Part shown: positions 58,015 to 64,000 of the stretch, in pieces | Numbering within the stretch: position 1 is the stretch's first letter | How the letters are laid out: each line of letters starts with the position of its first letter | DNA from: Stemphylium vesicarium | Taxonomy: Eukaryota; Ascomycota; Dothideomycetes; Pleosporales; Pleosporaceae | Direction: 5' to 3' | NCBI GenBank assembly: GCA_004380135.1 | Contig: QXCR01000047.1 | Coordinates: 281,752-345,751, forward strand | Length of the DNA stretch: 64,000 bases | Program-made: the position numbers and the translations under genes | The notes under the pieces: generated by a model | The model's database searches: none | What the model saw: only the letters and a program-made list of their open reading frames with translations | What the model was told of the DNA's origin: nothing

Positions 58015-59706
58015 TGATCTCAAAATCTGACTCCGCCGTCATCACATTGAAACACGGCTTACGTTGCGGAACAAGGAATCAACAGATGAATTAGTGAATC
58101 AATAGGGCCGCATCACTTCGCAACACCTTCCACACCTCTCCTGGACTTGTATCTTATGGCTAGCTCGGTGTACGAAGACACATGCGGTCCCGCATTGAGG
58201 TCTAGTGAAGTTTAGTGACACCCTTTTCACCCAGACCGCGACTCTTATTCATTATTCATGACGATATCTATTGGTGCCCAAGGCTAGGAGGCAGTACACG
58301 CGGCTAGCGTTCGGTATCCATTTCTACCTGCAAGACGAAATTCAAAAATCGGCTCCGTGCACATTTTGACATGACGGAGGTTCGAGGCTACCGTTGCCAA
58401 AGACCCACAAGGGTCCAAGCGCCGGGCGTTTCTCACGGAAGTCCCTGCACGATGATGTAGACTAGTTGCCGAATCTGAGGACGCGGCACACGTAGCTCAT
58501 GAAGAGTCATTGGAACATACTCGGTGTCGCAATCGTTCGCTGGCAAGCGTAGCCGGGCAGCCGCATATAGACGCCGGAAAGCGTGTCTAGAGGAAACTAT
58601 GGCCAACGCGGTGGCTGTGATATTGGTTGCGCCCCGGTCGTACGTCACTGACGGGGAATGGCGGGTATGCCCTCGTGCGCATCGCGACATGCGCAGCGGC
58701 CCCGACGAAAACATAATATGCGAACTGCCGTCGATGGGGACACGGTTTCGATAATTTCCCACTCGATCTGGATAAATTGCTTGGGCTCGGCGTTGCTTCG
58801 CGAATGCCTGGTGATCGCGCTGATCTACATGCCTTCGTCTGGAGTTTGTTTGGCTACTCGCATAGAGTTGCAAGGTTGTGGCAAAAGGATTGCGCGTGCT
58901 GTTCAATATTGTCCAAGGCTTGTCGCTGTTCGCTGCGGATGACTAGGCAAGAAGAGGCGGGGCGGCGGATGCGCCATTCTTCGGGCATTCGTGTTCAAGA
59001 CGACAGCAAATGCGATGTTTGGTCGACGACGGCTCCAGACGGTCGGGGCAACCCTTACAGCTGTGACGCTTCTGTGAGTTGGTGCTATTTCCGGGTGCTC
59101 GTCTACGGTACTGGGTGACACGGGTTCGTCGCAAGCGGCTACGCACGTTATGGCAGTACGAAAACCAGCTGGCTGTCAGCGGAACGCCATCCAGAACACG
59201 TCGGCACGTCATTCCCAGACGTTAGCGCCGCCGTTATTATGGATCGAGGCCTAGCGATCGGCGCTATTCAGGGTCCTTTGGTCCCTGCCGTGATGCAGAA
59301 AGGCGGACGTCCACATGCCTATCCCACGCACGCCCTGGGACGACTTTAAAAAGCTTTCGCCGCCCTTGCATAGCCAGTCTTTGTTCTGTATTTCGGCATA
59401 AATCGTCTACTATCGCTTTTAGCATTCACTCATCATCACGCCTTTGCGACCTATATCTGATACCAAGTGCTCGCTCTTGACTTCCATCTTGGTACCCTAT
59501 TTCCGGACAACGCCACACCGAGTTCTGGACCGTCTTCCGCCATCTTCCCTGAACGCGTGGAGCCTGCACCTGGGCAGCAGATCATATTAGCAATCCAAGT
59601 CTATATAGCTTTATTGGTGCTATATAGGTCTACAGCCCTCCCAAACCCATCCACCTCTCAATTGTCTACCCGCACTACCAACCTACTATCGAACGCCACA
59701 CTCTCA
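58015..59706. other. 1.7-kb intergenic region
   Basis: No supported gene. Frames on both strands near 58.4-59.2 kb overlap each other and lack motifs. A TATATAG-rich patch near 59,600-59,630 may belong to the promoter of the small gene at 59707. Confidence 0.4.
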
Positions 59707-59955
59707 ATGGCATCCCGATTCGTCGAGAACCTTGACGATGTTCCCATCACTCACCCTCACCTCAACGTCTCCTTGGACGACATTCTTGCAGAGGAGCGTC
59801 GCAAGAGGTCTTCTTCCCAGTCCTCATTAGATGGTTCAGAAACTCGCCGGTCTGGAAGCAGCTCTGCTGCCATGAGTCCCACTACGCCCACTACTGAAAG
59901 CAAAATCAAGCGGGCTTTCACCATCGGAGGCAAAAAGGGTCGTCGCTCATCATGA
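59707..59955 (+). CDS. Small Ser-rich basic protein of unknown function
   Basis: An 82-residue frame starts at the first ATG after a CA-rich leader. The N-terminus (MASRFVENLDDVPITHPHLN) is followed by a charged helix (LDDILAEERRKRSSS), a Ser/Thr/Pro-rich middle and a basic end (IKRAFTIGGKKGRRSS). There is no signal peptide or membrane segment. The leader and the ordered composition suggest a real gene, but I do not recognise the family. The same frame is open upstream to 59467 without an ATG. Its stop overlaps the ATG of another frame (59952-60227) in an ATGA arrangement, which I treat as chance. Confidence 0.55.
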   Translation: MASRFVENLDDVPITHPHLNVSLDDILAEERRKRSSSQSSLDGSETRRSGSSSAAMSPTTPTTESKIKRAFTIGGKKGRRSS

Positions 59956-60775
59956 GCGGACAACGACTGAAGCGTTACTATTACAAACGCCAACCCTTTA
60001 CGCCTATTACGAACCACGGTTATTACACCATGACGATGTACGACCCAGACAGTCTCGACCAAGTGTTGGAAGAGACTAGTCGCACGCCTGACGACACACG
60101 CGCCGTCACTTCCTTTGGCCTAGCCGACTGTCGGAATCATTTTCAGACGTCATTATTACACCATCTACAGTGGCTGCCAGCGCCACCATACACCAGCGCC
60201 CCAACCTCGGGACACTACCACTACTAGCCCTACCTAGAGAGGAACTTGGGTTGGAAGAAGCCGATCACGTGTTTAATTCCGTGGGAGGCCGAGCGGGAGA
60301 TGAATTGGACAGAGAGAAGAACGAGGGGGGAATGAAGATGATCTGATTGTTAATTTGGGGAGATGAGATTTGGAGGCATCAGATCGTAGTATACCACTAG
60401 CTATACTTGAAACATGATTTTCATTACCATAACTTTTCTGTCTTCTCAACGTGTCGTGCACTCCCTCTATGTCACCATTGACTCATGAAACCGAAGTCTT
60501 CATGTACCCTCTGCGTCTCTCAGCACGAGTCAATCTGAACTGTTTCATCTTTCCCAGCGCCGTCAGGCGAATGATAGGTATAGTATAACCCAACAACAGT
60601 GCCGTCACTACGCTCCAGTACGAAGTTTCTGCTTCAGGTCACGTGCGTTCCCCAATGTCTTAGCTCCCAAACAGCGTGTGGTCACTTCCTGCCTCTATAC
60701 TCAATCTGCAGCTGCACCGAAAGAGAACGAAAGCGCTCCTGCCTCATCATAAACTCAGCAATCCGGCACTTCAAG
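59956..60775. other. Intergenic region
   Basis: It is the 3' region of the small gene and the upstream region of the amidohydrolase-like gene. No gene was recognised, apart from the unlikely 91-codon frame that starts at 59952. Confidence 0.4.
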
Positions 60776-60880
60776 ATGAACTCAATCTCCGAACCAAGCC
60801 CACTACACTTCCTCACCCAACCCAGCCATCTCCCCTATCCCTACCAACCTTCAAACCCCCAGAACCCTCCGGCAGAATGA
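60776..60880 (+). promoter_or_regulatory. Upstream ORF overlapping the main start (ATGA)
   Basis: A 34-codon ATG-started frame, Ser/Pro-rich, ends in a TGA that shares two bases with the ATG of the amidohydrolase-like gene at 60877. Such an overlap could allow termination-coupled reinitiation or restrict translation of the main frame. The arrangement is seen directly; any function is inferred. Confidence 0.45.
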
Positions 60881-61993
60881 CCGCAGAAGCATCATCATCG
60901 TCAGCAGCAACGCCATCTACCTCTCTCATCGCAACTCTCGAATCCCACCTCTCACCCACGCTAGCCTTCACCTCTCCCTCAACCTCGCCCACCCAACCAT
61001 CCCTCCACCTAATCGCCACGCCCACCCTCACCAAACTGCGCAACCTAGGTCCCGGCCGCTTGAAGGACATGCGCTCGCTAGGTCACACGCGGCAGATCAT
61101 CAGTCACATACCCATTCTCGCCGCGCCGCAGGTATGCATCAAGTACAACGACGCCATGGCATCGGCGGTGCTTATGAATGCGGAGAGATTTTCCGTTTTG
61201 GCCGGATTGCCGAATGACGGCAAGGAGGCCGCGAGGGAGCTGGTGCGGTGTGTGAACAGATACGGCTTTGTGGGCGGGGTGGTGGCGCTTGGAAAGGGAG
61301 GAGGGGGGATGCAGGTCGACAGGGAAGAGTGGTGGGAGCTTTGGAATCAGGCGGAGAAGTTTCGCGTGCCGATTTTGATTAGGGGGTTGTGGCCGCTGGC
61401 GTCTGAGGTCAGTGTTCGATTTTATTTGGGACAATTGGGGTGATCAGGGAAAATGGGGAGGAGAGAGAAAGAGACAAGGCTGATGCATACAGGTTACCGA
61501 ATACCAACATGACCTTCCTTTTGGTGTCCTTGGACCTATTCTGACACACCTCCATACGTCGCATATCATGTCGCCTCTTCCGCTGGTACACCTCTACCTC
61601 AACTGTGTCTTTGACCGACATCCCAACCTGCGACTCATCCTCGCGCATCCCGGCGCACTACCTTCCCTTATCCCGCGCATCGAAAACCTATTGACTTCGA
61701 TACCGGCTGCCGATAAACCCAAGCGCGGCTTTCTGGACGTCTGGCAACACAACATCTATGTCACGACAGCCGATGCGGAGGACATGTCGAGTTTGAGAGC
61801 ACTGCTGGAGCAGATACCCGTGGACCGTGTGTTGTACGCGAGTAACTACCCACTCGAGGAAAGAGGCAAAGAGTTGATGGAGGAGCTTAGAGAAAGCGGA
61901 TTCTTGACTAAAATTGAGTATGAAAGGATAGCTTGGGTAAATGCGGAGACGCTATTTAATCTGAAAGGCGGGGGAGCGAGAGGCGGGAGGTAA
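60877..61993 (+). CDS. Amidohydrolase-family (decarboxylase-like) protein, metal ligands partly missing
   Basis: Exons 60877-61407 and 61493-61993 encode 343 residues; the 85-base intron has a weak GTCAGT donor but joins LASE to VTEYQHDLPFG in frame. The order of blocks follows 2,3-dihydroxybenzoate/gamma-resorcylate decarboxylases: a starting TLESH (compare LEEH), NAERFSVLAGLP, ELVRCVNRYGFVGGVV, KFRVPILIRG, FDRHPNLRLILAHPGALP, NIYVTTADAED, VDRVLYASNYPLEE. By eye, the His after the VPILI strand is absent and the Asp of the usual STDWP motif is Asn (ASNYP), so the metal site looks incomplete. The His in LAHPG remains. I infer a TIM-barrel protein that may not be an active decarboxylase. Confidence 0.75.
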
Positions 61994-62426
61994 GGCGACG
62001 GATTCATGTTGTCAACCGAGATTCATGTTGTCGACCGAGATTCATGTTGTCGACCGAGGAAGGCTGCAACCGGATGACGAGAACCTAGAAGCTGGGTAGT
62101 AACATGAGAGTATTCTTCAGTAGTATTCTTGGAACAAATTTCAAATACTCTACAGCATTTCCACTTGACTGGATGCATTCACAGCGTCGCACGGTGCGTT
62201 AAACCCTGCGCTGTAGGAAGCGAGGTCAGTACGGTCAGCAAAGACATCACCCTGCTGAACAACGGAAGGATCAGTGATGGCTTATTCCCATGCATTCATT
62301 GCCAGTATATATGAACGCCCTCGTTGATAATGACTCCTAGGCCGTGGTATCTTTCATATCAAATCGTCGTGCCGCATCGCCGTAGCCGATGGTCCTCTCG
62401 CTCGCTCGTCCGTGTGAGTCAGGCGC
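61994..62426. other. Convergent 3' region with minisatellite
   Basis: It lies between the stop codons of the amidohydrolase-like gene (plus) and TMA7 (minus). It contains the 19-base tandem repeat at 62002-62058 and no gene. Confidence 0.5.
62002..62058. repeat. Three tandem 19-bp repeats
   Basis: The unit ATTCATGTTGTCGACCGAG occurs three times head to tail; the first copy has A for G at one position. It starts nine bases after the TAA of the amidohydrolase-like gene and so sits in its 3' untranslated region. Copies 2 and 3 contain the palindrome GTCGAC. Confidence 0.9.
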
Positions 62427-62829
62427 TTATTTCTTGCCAGACTTCTTGATGCCCTGGGAGCCCGTGTTGAGCGGTCCCTTGCCCTTACCGACCGACTTGG
62501 CCAGCTCTTCGCGCTGCTTCTTCTCTGTGTATTGTCAGTATGTCTATCCTTTGGGCGCATGTGTTGGTGGCGCTTCGGGGGCCGTCCGCGTGGAGATGTC
62601 GGGCGGCGACAGCGAGAACTGGGGGAGAGTACGCACCAGCAGCGAGCTTGTTCTTGTAGGCGAGATCGTCCTCGTCCAACTCGGCCTTGACCGTCTTCTT
62701 CTTCTTGTTGTGAATGGGGTTGGTACCCGCTGCATTACTCTGTCAGCCTTATGCCTGCGCGATATCGTCCATGACCCCGCATCGCTTTGTGCAGAGGGTT
62801 TGGCGCTTACCTCCTTGTCCTGAAGGCAT
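62427..62829 (-). CDS. TMA7: Translation machinery-associated protein 7
   Basis: Three small exons, 62829-62811, 62729-62637 and 62524-62427, encode 69 residues; none is long enough to stand out alone. The spliced protein starts MPSGQGAGTNPIHNKKKKTV, continues AELDEDDLAYKNKLAAEKKQ and ends GSQGIKKSGKK. The basic start, the DLDxEDxAFKxK-like centre and the GIKKSGKK end are diagnostic of TMA7, a small ribosome-associated protein of unknown exact role, cytosolic in yeast. Introns of 81 and 112 bases, longer than the coding parts, have good GT-AG signals (GTAAGC/GCAG and GTGCGT/ACACAG). Most of the gene is therefore intron. Confidence 0.92.
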
Positions 62830-64000
62830 CTTGAGAGTATAGACTGTCTAGTCGGTACAGCTTTCGGTAGTAAATTGTAGTGGGAAGGATTCACTTGCTG
62901 CGTGGAAAACGGTGGGCGGATGCGGGCGGTGAGAAAGGGTCTCGGTCTCGAAGCCTAGGAAAAGTGGGATGAGCGCACCGCCATCAATAGTGGCTTGCAT
63001 TCACGTGATCGCGCCACATGTCTGCCCAGGTGAGATGAACTCATTTCGGCGCAAATAGAACCTCATCTTGAGCACCAAGGATACCGCGGCATGTCGAAAG
63101 ATATCTGAAACGGATATTCGGCCTTCGCTCCGCGCCCGCCGAGGATCGTCACGCGGAGTATTGGCTTGTTGCGCTGATGGGGCCCCTTCAGCACTGGCTC
63201 CCTTCTGCAACTCAAAGGATGCAGGATGCGGTATGGAGGTCAGCGCCCGCTATCCATTGCGCCGACCCACCCGGGCTCCACAGCTGGTTATCAAGCGATG
63301 CCCTCTAGCATGAATCATAAGCTTATTGTAATCCAGCCTCGCTTGCATATCAAAGTACCATGGAATAACTTTACGACGGCTTCAGCAGCGACGTCTGACC
63401 GACGCCACACCAATGGGCAACGTCAAGCAAAAAACTTGTCGCAGTCTCAAGCTTCGGAAACGTGGAAACAAGAGAACCCAGACGGCAGCCAAAAGCTTTC
63501 CCGCGCCGCATCTTCCTTGTGTCCAGGCTTGGCTGGGCTTGACGGTGAAGGAACTACTACCCATTTGCGAACGTGTCGCCGGCAGTCTTGACCATTCAGA
63601 GGCTAGACGCGCTATCTCGGCTTCATCCCCAGTCGCTACTCCCCGAAAACAACGGCGCCTCAACACTTAGTGTCCCATGCCCCATTCGTGGAAAATCACG
63701 GCCACGCCACTCCATCCATCAGGTGGAGAGAATGTCTCCGTCACGAGCATAGTGTCAAGCCCCAGATTCCCCAGATTCAGGGACTATGGAGACTTGGGGT
63801 GCTGGGCGTGGGTGCTTTTGGCACTAGAGCAAGCTTTTGAGGCGTTCTGGGCAAGATGATTCGTGGTGATATTGTTGCTCGAGGCGTTTCGCACGATGCG
63901 TAGGCTGCGAATCCTGGGACATGGTATTGGCGTACCGAGCCCATGGGGTTTGATGGGGCCTGACATGGTCCATGATAGCTCTCCCCCAGCCGGGGGGGGG
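62830..64000. other. Window end, no supported gene
   Basis: Short overlapping frames on both strands lack motifs or splice signals. The window ends in a run of nine G. Part of a gene entering from the right cannot be excluded. Confidence 0.4.

Noticed and set aside
59952..60227. 91-codon frame overlapping the small gene's stop
   Set aside because: The ATGA overlap suggests a second cistron, but composition is unusual and no family is recognised; a dicistronic nuclear gene is unlikely.
1..64000. CRISPR arrays, rRNA genes, intact transposons, secondary-metabolite backbone genes
   Set aside because: None seen. The gene set is eukaryotic housekeeping plus a few accessory genes, and no transposase, reverse transcriptase, PKS or NRPS motif was found in the frames.

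Overview
The window looks like nuclear DNA of a filamentous ascomycete (Pezizomycotina; Dothideomycetes/Pleosporales is my weaker guess from gene content and style). The signs are introns of 45-150 bases with GT-AG ends and CTRAY-like branch sites, monocistronic genes on both strands, long non-coding gaps, orthologues of well-known fungal genes, and short AT-rich islands resembling RIP-degraded repeats. I see no bacterial operons, CRISPR, rRNA or convincing tRNA. All gene models were joined by eye from splice signals and family motifs.

Region by region. 0.4-4.8 kb: two divergent genes for histidine-rich, hydrophilic 'allergen/LEA-like' proteins that share a repeat motif; the second carries an in-frame TAG just before a tail that still looks coding. 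5-9.2 kb: a 2H cyclic phosphodiesterase (CPD1-type), a patatin-like lipase homologue with a GC-AG intron, an in-frame TGA and no visible catalytic Ser, and APS kinase (MET14). 11.8-18.4 kb: snoRNP assembly factor BCD1 and a DENN-domain protein. 18.4-24.2 kb: a gene desert. 24.3-29.7 kb: a kinesin-4-like motor of about 1,720 residues. 32.3-35.3 kb: two decayed or poorly resolved gene-like regions. 38.6-41 kb: an Ime2/ImeB-type kinase behind a long pyrimidine-rich leader. 43.5-45.8 kb: a metallophosphoesterase pseudogene between two AT-rich islands. 46-62.8 kb: a dense housekeeping block with NAR1, a GT25 glycosyltransferase, an arrestin-like protein, CYP10, ZPR1, an Rpr2/Snm1-like zinc-ribbon protein, DBR1, a small unknown gene, an amidohydrolase-like protein and TMA7.

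The genes do not form an obvious pathway cluster. Several act in RNA processing or ribosome biology (BCD1, DBR1, the Rpr2-like protein, ZPR1, TMA7), and the Rpr2-like gene and DBR1 share a promoter of under 100 bases. A theme across the window is in-frame stop codons inside otherwise intact reading frames (4.65, 6.09, 44.65 and 44.90 kb, and probably 32.54 kb). These may reflect pseudogenisation, readthrough or assembly error, and deserve a direct check.
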